64,000 nt of DNA. It comes from [Phialemoniopsis] sp. UDSM-2020 (taxonomy: Eukaryota; Ascomycota; Sordariomycetes; Thyridiales; Thyridiaceae). Under the pieces are notes generated by a model, which did not search any database, had not been told where the DNA came from, and was given only the letters and a program-made list of their open reading frames with translations. Both the position numbers and the translations under genes were made by a program. The stretch lies in NCBI GenBank assembly GCA_018873225.1, contig JAEILZ010000005.1, positions 434,001 to 498,000 of the forward strand, in the 5' to 3' direction. Positions 45,782 through 56,824 of this stretch are shown in pieces (position 1 is the stretch's first letter; every line of letters starts with the position of its first letter).

Positions 45782-46811
45782 TTAAATCATCATCATGCCA
45801 CCGACGAAAGTGCCGATCGACAAGATCTGCCACAAAGCAGTCGGGGCGGCGAGGCCAGCAGCAGCAGAGGTCTGAGGCCGCTTGCCGAAGCCCTCGGGCT
45901 GGCGGCTGCCCTCGGCGATGTTCTTGGCCTGCAGACACCTAAAGTCGGAGAAGCTGCTGTTGGTGCCGTTGGGGTGGTTGTAGATGTACGAAATGGCGAC
46001 GGGCCACACAGTCGTGACGGCGTAGTCGTAGACTGCTGCGGCCTCGGAAGCATTACCGGGCGAATTGTACGGCGGGTACGACGTGAAGGTCGTGTACGAA
46101 CCCCGCGTGTCATTGACGAGCTTCTCGTTCTCCTTACTAAACCCGTTTGCTGGAGATCCTTTGTTAGCATCTGGTCTCAGGGGCAGGAGGGTCGAGGGGG
46201 ATATTTTGCGTACCATTGTTACCAGACGAGACAATCTGGTCCTTGCAGTCGCTAGGCACCTTAACCAGACCGCCGCAAGCAATGTCTTTCACAGCATTTT
46301 TGAGTGCGGTAATGCACTTGTCAGACAGGAGCTTGTTGCACATGGCGTCCGGGTCGCTGTTGCGCAGCTCCTCGACCGACTTGACATCGTTGAGCTCGTG
46401 GATCCACGTAAAGGCGCAAGTATCCCAGCCCGGGTCGATGCTCGAGCTGTTGTCCTCGCCAAAGGCGTCCTCGGGCGCTTTCAGGTAGATGCGCGCCGGG
46501 TTCGACTCGGTGGTTGAGTTGGACCTGGGCTTCAGGCCGGCCGCGACGTGGATCTCTAGGTCCCAGCCGGTTTGGTTGCTGCTCTCGCCGGCGTACGGCT
46601 TGGTCAGGTCGAAGCCGATGGTGCCCCACTTTCCCGTGGCGTTGGGGTGGTTGTCTAGAGCGTCTTCAAATTCCGGCGTCGGGTGGTCGTCGGCCGTGAT
46701 GTTGCGTCGCATGATGGCGAACCTTGGCCCGTCCAGCGGCCTGGCGGCCGAGGTCAAGCTGGCCGAAGCGACCAGCAAGGCGGAGAGCTTTGACAGGGTG
46801 GATGAAGTCAT
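45782..46811 (-). CDS. secreted, probably GPI-anchored surface protein
   Basis: Two exons (46811-46214 and 46149-45782) give 321 residues. The N-terminus is a signal peptide (LSKLSALLVASASLTSAA). The mature part has several N-x-S/T sites and paired cysteines, such as DTCAFTW, AMCNKLLSDKC, DIACGG and DCKD. The C-terminus has small residues (SAAAGLAAP) followed by a hydrophobic tail (LWQILSIGTFVGGMMM), which is the layout of a GPI-attachment signal. The intron (46150-46213) rebuilds an Ala between GNN and NGFSKE. I do not recognise the domain. A cell-wall or plasma-membrane surface role is inferred from topology only. Confidence 0.82.
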
Positions 46812-47477
46812 GATTCTGTAGGGAGATAGGAAAAATGGCAGGTAGAACCTCTAAATCGAACAGAGTCGTTGTTAGGTGTGGCTTGTGGTTTGCGATCCGA
46901 AGCTGTCGCAGGGTTGAGGAAGGTAAATATAGACTTACAGCTAAGCTTAACCTTGCCGGCACCGGCACCCCATGTGAGGCGCAGAAATAACATGACGTAG
47001 GATCAATTAGGCATCTTTGAAAACAGATTCTTAAACCGACCACTCAGAAACCTGAATCTCCGGGGCACGTCTGGTGGAGCCTTCGGGGCCGGCGTTTCGG
47101 CCGTCGAACAATCATCCCGGCCAAGGGTTCAGCTCGTCTGACAAGGCGAATGGCAGTCAAAGGATAAGGACACAAGGCAAGAACAGAGCTTGCAGAGCCA
47201 CAAACGAACTGGGTACGGTGACATGGGCCAAGGTCCCCGCGATCTGACGTAGGAAGGGATCTCCGTTTCAGCCCTCCGCTGGATCCACGCCGGACGGAGC
47301 TAGGGTGGCACAGGTGGATAACCGGCACGTTAGAGCTCTTGGCAGGCATTTGACACGATGATCTCTCTATTTCTAATCTTGGACCCTGCGAGGATCCCAG
47401 AAACACGTTGTTTTTCAAGAACCTGGTCCAGATTATGTAGCGTTGATTGAAGTTCCCAATGTTGTCTATCAGACACA
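46812..47477. other. intergenic, no gene seen
   Basis: Promoter of the leftward surface-protein gene and 3' flank of the FAD oxidase. Long antisense frames at 47044-47658 are shadows of the oxidase. Confidence 0.45.
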
Positions 47478-49176
47478 TCACAGCTTGGAGCTCCTGGTGT
47501 CCTCGCCAGACTTGAAAGCCCAGTCCGCCGGGCTCGCCATCCTTAGCTTCGACAGCACCCGCGGCCCGGCCTCCCCCTCGCCCAACCCGTTGCGCGTCTT
47601 GCCCTTGGCGTCCCCGACGGCGGCGCTGGGCGGCGGCGACGTGCTCCGCCAGCCCCACAGCCTGCCATACGGCGTGGCCGAACCTTGGCCCTCGAGGATC
47701 TTGACCACCTCCTGGCCCAGGATCGGCAGGAACTTGAAGCCGTGGCCGCTACCGCCCGAGCACACAGCCACCCTGCCGCGCCGGCCGGGCACAAAGTCCA
47801 CGAGGAACGAGTTGTCGACGCTGTCTGTGTACCAGCACAGCTTGGTCGACGCGATGCCGAACTCCCGCAGCTCGGGAAAGTTTCTCGAGATGTACTCTGT
47901 GGCAATGCGTTAGTCTTGACGATGATCGTCTTGGCTTGAGAGGCCTCTCGCGGGCAAAGGGAGGGGACTGACCTTTGACGCCATTCAGCGCAATCATGGG
48001 AATGTTCGTCTCTTTCTTTTGCGTCACATGTGCCGTCTTTGGCACGGAAATCCTCCGATCGCCCACATTGTCGTAGTTGGTCCACCTACAAAAGTCAGAT
48101 TTTGGTACGGTTCAGATGTCTCGGTCTCCTGATATGGTTGCACTCACTTTATTTCTCTGTAGCCAATTTTGATGATGCCATTCTCGTCCCGGGGAAAGCT
48201 GTAGATGCCCGGCTCCATGATGACGGGGAAGTTCTCCGGCGCGAACCGCTCCCAGAGGTCCTGTCGTGAACGAGGTATCTGAATCATGGCTACCGAACCG
48301 CCAGTGGTCTCGAGAAGCTGGTCGACCTCCGGCAGCAGCGATGGAGTCCAACCGCCCCCGGCTACAACCACCAAGTCACCCTTGTGAATGGTCCCATCCG
48401 CCGTACGAACGGTGGGCTTAGCATCGCTATCTTCGCCTATGTCAACCACTTTGCCGCGTCTGCTGTTAAGAATAAACTTCACCCCGAGCCCTTGAGCCAG
48501 GTGTCTTGCCCAGTCGCAAGCCTTGTATGCAACGACAAACCCGGCAGTCGAATCGAGGACAGCCTTGTGGTAGCCAAATCGTTGTTGCCTCCTGGCAGGA
48601 TCTAGCTTGTGCGCCAACCCTTGCTGCCTCGCTCGCTCGATATCTAGTTCATAGTGTAAGAGGTCATTTATCTGCTGTCAACGTCTGCTTCCCAATCTTA
48701 CCAGCATCGTCGTCCGTCCGGAACTGCTTGTCCCTAATCCCCTCAAGCTCCATACTCTTGAGCGTCGCCAGCTCCTGCTCCGTCATCTCCCTCGTCTGGC
48801 TCTGCCGCAACGCCCCGCAGTTGAACCACACTTTACTCCTGTCCCCCCGGAACGCAGGCGGCAGGTCCGCCCCCGAAGCGATCTGCCTGTTCCACGCGTC
48901 CCACTCGACGGCGGCGCGCGACGCGAGGCGCTGGTAGTCGACGGCGGAGCCGTAGCTGAAGCGCACGATCTTGTTCATGTCGGCCGAGGCGCTGTCGATG
49001 CCGCGCTTCGGGTCGTAGCCCGCGGCCGCCGTGTCTTGCATGTCGAGCACGGTGACGTCGCGGTAGCCGGCGCGCGCGAGCCAGAGCGCCGTCGAGACGC
49101 CGAAGACGCCGGACCCGACGATGATGATGCGTGAATCGGGCCGCAGCGGCGGGGACGCTGGCGAGTCGGACGACAT
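47478..49176 (-). CDS. peroxisomal FAD oxidase, sarcosine/saccharopine/fructosyl-amine type
   Basis: Four exons (49176-48702, 48643-48148, 48085-47973, 47896-47478) give 500 residues. The N-terminal FAD fold is IIIVGSGVFGVSTALWLARAG, followed by SASADMNKIVRFSYG, a hallmark of the fungal L-pipecolate/saccharopine/fructosyl-amino-acid oxidase branch. Later come GGSVAMIQIPRS and LCWYTDSVDNSFLVD, where the Cys is the position of covalent FAD attachment in this family. The C-terminal flavin loop reads CSGGSGHGFKFLPILG. The last three residues are SKL, a textbook peroxisomal targeting signal, consistent with peroxide production. The enzyme oxidises a secondary amine; which one cannot be read from the sequence. 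Confidence 0.9.
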
Positions 49177-50253
49177 GGCTGTGTTGTGAGATGCTCAGCT
49201 ACTGAATTACTGGAAAACCCAGGATGTGTACTGCAGATTCAATCGAGAGTATTGAGATGATGCAGAAAGCCCAGATCATCACAGCATCGTGTCCAGCCAG
49301 CAAGGTACCTTTATGAGGTGCTGGGAGTGGTGATATCGCGTGCCAGCGTTAGTGCCGCCGACACCGCATTGGTCCGCTGAAGCTGGAGATGTCTCCGCTG
49401 TCTCCGCTCGCCCCCCGCCTGGGCGGCGTTGACCGCCGGGCGGAGAATGCCGACCATTCACGCCGTTCTGTGACGACGCAGTGTATAATTGTGCATTGAT
49501 ACATGATGCTCGGAGACCGAGTCGTATTGTTGCAAGCATTGTCAGCAAGTCTGCTTGCAAGTTAGGCCATTTTGACGCATCGCGAGCATTTGAATGATCC
49601 GATCCAATTGACCATTGACCTGCGTGCAAAGGCTCGATGTAGAACCCCGCCCGGTTCCGGCGTGGGAGAAGTCCGATGTGTCTCTCTCGCCTTGTCGTTG
49701 TAATTGGTCCTCTGGAAAGCCAGAATTCGGTATATCCTTTTGCACAATGGGGTATGACTTCATCGTAGACCATCTGGGACCTCAGCGGCTCGGAAAAGCA
49801 TGCCGAAGATATTACCGCCTGGGCAGACCTTGGTAAGAAAACGCGTATAGCAGAAGTGATGTCCAAGACGCGGCTAAAATCCAGCAGAGAACAGCCACTT
49901 AGCCCTCAGATGGGCTACAACCCCTGGCATATTGCCGTCTGCGTGAAATAAGGTCCTGCAGGGACAAGATGGTGGTGCCTGAAAATCGTGCTCCACAGTA
50001 CAATAAGAGCTGCTCAGAAAAGAGTATCGGGGATTGAATATGAGATCAATGTGGAGCGACCAATGCATGAATGGTTCAGGCTGTTCGAGGACCTGTCCAG
50101 ACGTAAAATAGAGGACCCAATGTGGCCGGCATGAGGAAACTGCCCGCTGGTAGGGGAGGAAGAGATATATAGGGGATGGGTACTGCCTCCATGCCAAGCA
50201 CAAGGCGGAACGGGAAGCCTCACTTTTCGAATCCCGTTATCTGAAACGTCGAG
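49177..50253. promoter_or_regulatory. divergent promoter region, FAD oxidase and GMC oxidoreductase
   Basis: 1.08 kb between divergent start codons. A TATATAG at about 50166 lies some 85 bp before the GMC start. A 195-codon minus frame (49279-49866) has no family resemblance and I reject it as a gene. Confidence 0.4.
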
Positions 50254-52392
50254 ATGCCTCGGTTCGCATCTATCGTCAGTCTAGCTGTTGCAGTTGGTAG
50301 CGCATTCACCGCGGCGTACCCTCGAGGGGTAGAGCGGTCGCGAGTCTTGACCTCGGGTAGAGACGTGAGCGAGTCTTATGACTACATCGTCGTCGGTGGT
50401 GGCACGGCTGGCCTCACTGTAGCTGATCGCTTGACTAAAGACGGGAAGACGACCGTGCTAGTGATTGAGTATGGCGAGCTAGGTCTGTGATACTCATTTT
50501 CGTAACTACAACCTCCAATGCTGACTACCTGTAGCCAACTCACCTGCTATTGACAATGTTCAAGGCGGTACCCAAGGCATGAGTGCCTCAAAGTTCTTAT
50601 ATCCAGTCACCTCTGTGCCACAAGAGAATCTAGATGGCAGGCGCGTGCCAGTGTTGATCGGCAAGGTTGTCGGTGGCAGCTCAGCGGTCAACGCGATGAT
50701 GACAGTCCGCGGCACTAGCGAGGACTATGATAGATGGGGTAGCTTCTTCGGCAACTCGTCTGACTGGAGTTGGAACGGCCTGCTGCCGTATTTCAAGAAG
50801 GCCGTCCACTTCGTCCCTCCCACAGAGGATGTGGCCAAGGCGACCAACATGAGCTACGACACGAGCTTCTGGGGTAACACTTCAAGCGTCTATACGGGCT
50901 GGCCTTCGTATCAGTACCCTGGGACGGTCCTGCAGCTTGAGGCTTTCAGGGAGATACCCGGCGTCGAGTTTCCATCAGACAGTGGCGCCGGTAGAGCAGG
51001 TGCTTATTGGTTTCCCAGCTTCTATTCGCCGGCTGTCAATCGGTCATACGCGAGGACAGGGCACTGGGATAATATCAACCGGACTAACTATCACCTGTTG
51101 ACTAACACTAAGGTCAACAGGATCGTGCTAAATGGCACGACGGCAACAGGTGTGACATTTCTGTCTTCGATGCTGACACCCAACGAGAGCACATCCTCGA
51201 ACACGACTGCACCTAGCACTCTGGTAAGAGCAAATAAAGAGGTGATCTTGGCTGCTGGTGGCATCCATAGCCCTCAGATCCTGCAGCTCAGCGGCATTGG
51301 GCCCAAGAAACTTCTGAGCGCGGCCAACATCACCACACTAGTCGACCTTCCAGGTGTCGGGCAGAACTTTCAGGATCATCCCATGCCATCGATCGCCATT
51401 ACAAGTGAGTGTCATCGATCTCAATGCCCTTAGTCCCCGGCAGTGCTTACATCAAGTCCTATGTAGTGCGCAACTTCAGCAGCATCCACCCATCACCTTC
51501 AGACATGTTTGGCAACAACAACTTTTCAGCCTGGGCCCGCGAGGTCTGGGCAGTCAACAAGACGGGGCCAAACTCTCTCGGCGTCGGCAACGCGGCAGCC
51601 TGGCTGCCATTCCCAGTCATCTCCAATCGCTCGGAGGAGATCGCCAAGCGGCTCGAGGCGCAGGACCACGCCGCGCACCAGCCCGAGGACACCGACCCGA
51701 CCGTCGCAGCGGGCTACCGCGCTCAGATGCTCGCCTACGCCGCAGCCCTGCGCTCCAACAACACGGCCTTCTACAGCGGCACCGTCGGCGGCGGTCCCGG
51801 CTCGCCCGTGCTCGTGGACCTGCACCCGCTGAGCCGCGGCACGGTGAACATCGACCCGGCGGACCCGGAAGGCAACGAGCCCCTCGTCGACTACCGCGCG
51901 CTGAGCAACCCGCTCGACGCGGCCATCATGGTCGACATGCTGCGCTTCACGCGCCGGTACTTCTTCGAGACGTCGCTCGCGAAGTACGGCCCGCGCGAGG
52001 TGCAGCCGGGGAGCTTCGTCGAGGCCGAGGAGGACCTGGCGGGGTGGCTGGCGCAGACGATGACGCCGACCGAGTTCCACCCCGTGGGGACGTGCGCCAT
52101 GATGCCGCGCGAGCTGGGCGGTGTCGTGGATGAGGAGCTCAAGGTGTATGGTGTGCAGAACCTGCGGGTGGTGGACGGGAGTATCATGCCTACGCTTCCT
52201 GGGGCGAACACGTGCCAGACAGTGTATGCTGTCGCAGAGAAGGTAAGTTGATCTGGAAAATACTGAGTGGATATCCTTTTCAGTCGGCTAATATCAATTC
52301 GCTAGGCTGCCGATCTCATCAAGGCTGCGTCCAAGTCATCAGCCAGGCGGTTCCTGAACACCCGCCGGACGGACGAGGGGCAGACGTGGTAG
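50254..52392 (+). CDS. secreted GMC-family FAD oxidoreductase
   Basis: Four exons (50254-50482, 50535-51404, 51467-52242, 52306-52392) give 653 residues. A signal peptide (SIVSLAVAVGSAFTAAYP) precedes the FAD fold YIVVGGGTAGLTVADRL. GMC signature 1 is at GKVVGGSSAVNAMMTVRG and signature 2 at GGIHSPQILQLSGIG. The C-terminal active site has His571 in FHPVGTCAMM, and Asn614 in PGANTCQTVYAVAEKAADLI where other members have His. Many N-x-S/T sites fit a secreted glycoprotein. Relatives include aryl-alcohol oxidase, glucose dehydrogenase and the flavin domain of cellobiose dehydrogenase. The substrate, probably a sugar or aromatic alcohol, is not determined. Confidence 0.92.
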
Positions 52393-53001
52393 AAGTGGCT
52401 TTGGTACACTTGTACGGGGCTAGGCTGCGTAACACCACATTGGAAGTTCAAGATTTAATGATTTAATGAGTGAATATTGCAATACAATCTATGGGAGTGG
52501 GTAGTGTTACAGCAGGTGTTGTGTTGTGAGGTGATCTAGCTCTGGTGTCGGATCAGCAGTGAACTCATGTAGCTACGCGCACGTTGCGCGTTTCAAGAGC
52601 TCCAAATCGTCGGGGGGCAAACATAATTGATGATCAATTTGATAAGATGAGATCAAAGAGCAAACAGGATCGTAACTTCGGTTCTTCACAGTTCGGCAAA
52701 CAAAGTAAGGTCGGACGTACCACAAGATCAACGATGAAGTGATGGATGAAAGGCCGCACGTGATGCCCAATTTACCCCTGTCAAGCCACATTTGGCACAT
52801 GCCACGTTCGAGTTCCAGGGTCGAGATAACTAGCGCATGGTCGCGACGCTCCAGTCAAAAAGTTTCAGGGTTGAGATAACCACCACCCAATTCGCACTTC
52901 ACACCACGACTGGGCAGCTGGATGATGCCCATAGTGCCGTCATAACCATACCGGGGGATTGTCACAGCTAGGCGACAGAATAAATACAGCCGTCATCCAC
53001 C
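52393..53001. other. intergenic with upstream direct repeat
   Basis: Contains the 3' flank of the GMC gene and the promoter of the next gene. The only structure I see is the 20-bp direct repeat listed separately. Confidence 0.45.
52811..52880 (+). repeat. imperfect 20-bp direct repeat with GATAAC
   Basis: Two copies at 52811-52830 and 52861-52880, 50 bp apart, match at 18 of 20 positions (consensus AGTTYCAGGGTYGAGATAAC). They lie 120-190 bp upstream of the start at 53002 and each ends in GATAAC, a GATA-factor-like core. A promoter role is inferred from position. Confidence 0.5.
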
Positions 53002-53946
53002 ATGGGGCTGCCGTCATTCCTGCTCGTCCTGGCTCTCGTGGCTTTCCGGGCGCTGGCATCCGAGCCCTTGACCAGCTTGCCCTCGTATCACTACGGCGCA
53101 CCCCTCAAGATTGAGTGCATGAACCGAAGCTCGTGAGTCTTCCGACTCCTGCGCTGCTTATTCTTCTTTCCTCCGATCGCTACTGACACCACGCGCGCGT
53201 ACAGAGAAACTGGCGAGCACATCGAGCTGGCGAACCACGAGCTGCAATGGATCCCCTTCCCCGTCTGCAACGAGACCGGCAAGCCCCTCGAGTTCGGCTA
53301 CGGCATTGAGACCGAGCTCAACTGCACCATCCCCATGATCACTGACCCCTTCTTCCACCTCCTCGAGTTCTACATCCACTCGGACGCGCCCCTGTCGTGC
53401 CGCATCCCCGCCCGGCCCGCGCCCCACGTCGAGACCGTCGGCGAGGCGACCCCGGACACCGAGTACATCCCGCTCGTCTTCGCCCTCGCGGGCACCCTGC
53501 AGCTGAGCCACCTGCACATCTCGACGCACCTCAACGTCCTGCTGCACAGCGTGCCCAAGCACCACATCCACAAGGGCGACAGCGGCGTGCTCGACTCCGG
53601 GGTCGCGTACAGCACAAGCCCGCTGTCGCACATGGCCGGGTCGCAGACGCGCCGGCTCGTCATCGGCGACCCGCTTCCCTTGAGCTTCAGCGTGCGGTGG
53701 TTCCCGACGTCCGCGCTGCCCAAGATTGAGGGCCACGTCGAGTGGGCCGGCATGGGCGGGCACATCTACGCCAGCACCGTCTTCTACATCATCGTGGCGT
53801 TTGGCGCGGGCGTCACCGTCGCCGGCGCGTACTTTTTCGGGTCGGTGCTACCCCGGCGCCTGAAAGGCAGGACGCTGGGTGGTGCGACGCCGCTGGGCTA
53901 TGGCGTTGGTAATGGGTGGGGGATATCGAAGAGGGCGATCGATTGA
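53002..53946 (+). CDS. single-pass membrane protein, unknown, with signal peptide
   Basis: Two exons (53002-53132 and 53205-53946) give 290 residues; the start has a good context (CCACCATGG). A signal peptide (LPSFLLVLALVAFRALAS) is followed by a lumenal or extracellular domain with paired cysteines (IECMNRS, FPVCNETG, LNCTI, LSCRI). One membrane helix comes at about residues 230-255 (ASTVFYIIVAFGAGVTVAGAYFFG), then a short basic cytosolic tail. This topology is common for ER or Golgi proteins. I think it is a conserved fungal protein but cannot name it. Confidence 0.82.
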
Positions 53947-54158
53947 GATGGTAGTGCTGGAATGGGATGTGTGTAATGGGTTCTTTCTGTGATAAAAACG
54001 ACGGCACGATTATATTACTGTATTATACTATGGCGAATTGAGTACGAAATGTGGTCTCATGTGGACAAGAAAACCCTTCTCAGTTCCTGGAAGTCGTGAC
54101 CTGTCTCTTCTCATTGGACACCTAGTCAAGCCTCTGCACCTTGAAAGGTTTATGGCCC

Positions 54159-54855
54159 CTACTGCGTCTTCTTCACAGTGTCAGCGGCCCCAACCCGCTG
54201 CAGCAACCTAGAGTACATGTCGGCAGCCATCACAGCAGCTACAGAGCGTTAGCCCAAGGTCATCGCCGAGCCCTCTCACAGTAAGAATTCACTCACGGAT
54301 CGCAAAGTAGGGTCCAAGGAGTTGGAACCGAAACACGTTCTTCTGCTCGGCCGAGTAGACCGCCGGGTCCCAGTACGACACGTCGTTGATGACGACGAGC
54401 GTCGTGAACGCCGTCTCGAGCGCATACACGAGAAACAGCAGCTCCGTCGCGCCGCGCGTGCCGCGGCGCCGCAGCCCGAGCTCGCGCAGGCCGTACAAGA
54501 CGACGGGCAGCAGGAAGAGCAGCTCGAGCCGAAAGAAGAGCGGGATCCAGCCGCGGCCCGAGCCCCCCGGCGTCTCGGGCGTCCACTGCAGCAGCGGGTC
54601 GTTGTAGGTCGCGATGTACCAGGTGCGGAAGCGGTGCAGGAAGTGCAGCGGCGCCCCCGGGTTGGCGACCAGGGAGTCTGGGTACTTGTCGACCATGTCG
54701 ACGCCTATGAGTCAAGTCAGTGTGCGGTGAAAAACGTGGAGGGTGCGCGCGCGCGCGAAAGAGAGAGGGTGTTGCGTACAGAGGATGACGGGGACTTGCA
54801 TGGCGAACCAGCCGAGCCAGACCCAATCCTTCCATGAGTTCTTAGGAGGCGCCAT
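54159..54855 (-). CDS. EXPERA-domain (TMEM97/sigma-2 receptor-like) ER membrane protein
   Basis: Three exons (54855-54780, 54704-54297, 54238-54159) give 187 residues, the normal size for the family. Four hydrophobic segments are visible: WKDWVWLGWFAMQVPVIL, then IPLFFRLELLFLLPVVLYG, ELLFLVYALETAFTTLVV and FRFQLLGPYFAI. The conserved LGPYFAI block is typical of TMEM97-like EXPERA proteins, which handle sterols and bind NPC1 in animals. The C-terminus is VKKTQ, a KKXX-type ER-retrieval signal. Both introns close in phase. The function in fungi is unproven, but sterol or lipid homeostasis at the ER is likely. Confidence 0.87.
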
Positions 54856-55421
54856 GATTGAGGATTGAGACTTGTATATGGTGGTTGTATCAAAGTATCT
54901 AGCCGCTTGGATGAAGAAATGTAGAGGATGAGACGAAGTGTGTCTTTTTGAAGGGCCTTAAGAAAAGTAAGATTGTGAAGTCAGCTCAAGCTCGCACAGG
55001 TTCAAGTGACCCGAATGACGAGATTGGAGCAAAGGATTCGACTGGGGTTATCCCCTTGGGCGCTCGCCGTAGGATCAGCCCTAGAGTCGGGTACTTGCTG
55101 TTGCCCTCTTAGGCCTATATGGACCCCTGTAAAGGATTCTAAGGGGCATTTCAAGGGGTGTTTTTCAGCGCATTTCAGCAACATCTAGCACTAGCAAATC
55201 CTCCACATCCACTACCAAGATAGACTACAAGGGGATACACTATGGTACTCCGTACGTCAATGGATGCTGGATGATGTGCCTTCCTTTTACATTCCTTCCG
55301 AGTAATCGAATGTTGGAGAACTTTGACGAATTACCATTTCAACCCTATGCTAGATACCTATATCACTTTTATACTACTTAGTATACATGCTTCCCATCCA
55401 GTGCCCCTACAGCATGCCCCT
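54856..55421. other. intergenic, no gene seen
   Basis: Promoter of the EXPERA gene on the left and 3' flank of the NmrA-like gene on the right. Nothing recognisable between. Confidence 0.45.
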
Positions 55422-56363
55422 TCACTCAAGTGGCAGAGGGTGCGCCTTCAAGTACTCCTCAAACGTCGACAGCTTGCCCCGAGCCTGAGCCGCTCCCGCC
55501 GCGACCAGCTCCTCCGTGCCCGCACCAAAGTAGCCATACTCCTCGTAGAAGGTGAGCGCCTCGATAAACATGTCGGCAAACCCTTCCGGGAAGCTCTTGC
55601 GGAACTCCTCTTCGGGAATCTGCTTGTAGACCACTTTCTTGCCCGAAACCCTGGACATGGTGTCCACGATCTCCTGTAGCGTGTAGACCGCCGTCGCCGC
55701 GCACAGCCTCTTGCCCTCAAACTTTTCCGGGTCAGCGAGGATCGCGCCAACGAACTTGCCGCCGTCGCCCACCGAGTCGATCAGCGGAAACCCGGCCTGC
55801 GGCGTGAGATGCCGGGCCAGCACCCAGGTGTCCGAGCCGGCTTCTTTGTACGGCGCGATGAAAGCCTGGCCGGCGAAATTCTCCATGAACGAGCCGGGGC
55901 AGTAAAACGCGCTGTGAATGGGCAGGGTGCGGATGTACGCCTCAGCCTCGGCCTTGGCATCGAATGCCGTCACGGCGCTCAGCTTCCCGCCCGAGATCTC
56001 CTTGACGTTGGGCAGCGTGCTCCAGATGAAGTAGCTCACGCCCTGGGCGACGGCGACGTCGGCGACCGTCTTGGCGTGTCCGAGCTCGACCTGCAGGGCG
56101 TCGGGCCCGATGGCCGGCGTCGTCATGGCGAAGACGGTATGCACGCCCATCAGCGCCTTCTCGATCGATGCGCGGTCTGCAACATCGGCCGCGACGACCT
56201 CGACGTTCTTCGCCTTGAGCTGGCGGGCTTTGTCCGAGTCGGCGTTGCGGGTGATGGCCCGGATCTTGTACTGCTGGGACAGCTCCGGATCGCTCAGGAC
56301 AAAGTTGACCACCGAGCTGCCCTGCTGGCCGGTGGCGCCAAAGATAGCGAGGATTTTAGACAT
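55422..56363 (-). CDS. NmrA-like NAD(P)-binding protein
   Basis: A single exon of 313 residues. The N-terminal Rossmann motif is IFGATGQQGSSVVNFVL, the NmrA/HSCARG pattern, followed by VVAADVADRASIEKAL and VFAMTTP. AFYCPGSFMENFAGQ and PLIDSVGDGGKFVGAIL are also family-typical. These proteins bind NAD(P) but generally lack the Tyr-x3-Lys dehydrogenase pair, and act as redox sensors or regulators (NmrA controls nitrogen repression). A catalytic role cannot be excluded. It belongs to a different branch from the isoflavone-reductase-like gene at 16.1 kb. Confidence 0.9.
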   Translation of the reverse strand: MSKILAIFGATGQQGSSVVNFVLSDPELSQQYKIRAITRNADSDKARQLKAKNVEVVAADVADRASIEKALMGVHTVFAMTTPAIGPDALQVELGHAKTVADVAVAQGVSYFIWSTLPNVKEISGGKLSAVTAFDAKAEAEAYIRTLPIHSAFYCPGSFMENFAGQAFIAPYKEAGSDTWVLARHLTPQAGFPLIDSVGDGGKFVGAILADPEKFEGKRLCAATAVYTLQEIVDTMSRVSGKKVVYKQIPEEEFRKSFPEGFADMFIEALTFYEEYGYFGAGTEELVAAGAAQARGKLSTFEEYLKAHPLPLE

Positions 56364-56824
56364 GGTTTCCTGATCAGTATGATGATGGATTAATCAAAGT
56401 ATTTGTCTGTTAGATGTGATCGCAATTAAGGTTTATGATGACTTTCTCCCACTGGTTGTTGCAGGCTGCCCTGACAGCGGCCATTTATATCACTTCATCT
56501 TGCAGTAACGCAAAATAATTGCCAGACCTCGCACTCAAGGAGTCCGAGGCGAAATGAGACAAAGATAGTAATGTCTTTCGCTTTTCTCTCGCGCTTTTCT
56601 CGCGCGACATTGGGTATGTATGGAAAGTTATCGCTGTTTTAAGTCGAACTTTGTGAGATGATTAATCACTTGTGTTAGTAGGAATAAAGAATATCCTCCG
56701 CACACTCCAGCACTTGATTTGTCCCAGTTCCTAGTCCTGTCCTGCTTAATCACCATAACACCAGCCCAGCCATAGTTTAACATCCCGTCCCAGGAACGCC
56801 TCCCATTTTTTTTAGGTGTACAAT
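56364..56824. other. intergenic, no gene seen
   Basis: Promoter of the NmrA-like gene and 3' flank of the receptor-like gene. A CT-rich stretch with two similar TTTTCTC-CGCG units lies near 56580-56605. Confidence 0.4.

Noticed and set aside
49279..49866. 195-codon minus-strand frame in the divergent promoter
   Set aside because: No recognisable domain, signal peptide or splice logic; likely chance.
51354..52133. 259-codon plus-strand frame rich in Arg and Ala
   Set aside because: Alternate frame of the GC-rich third exon of the GMC oxidoreductase gene.
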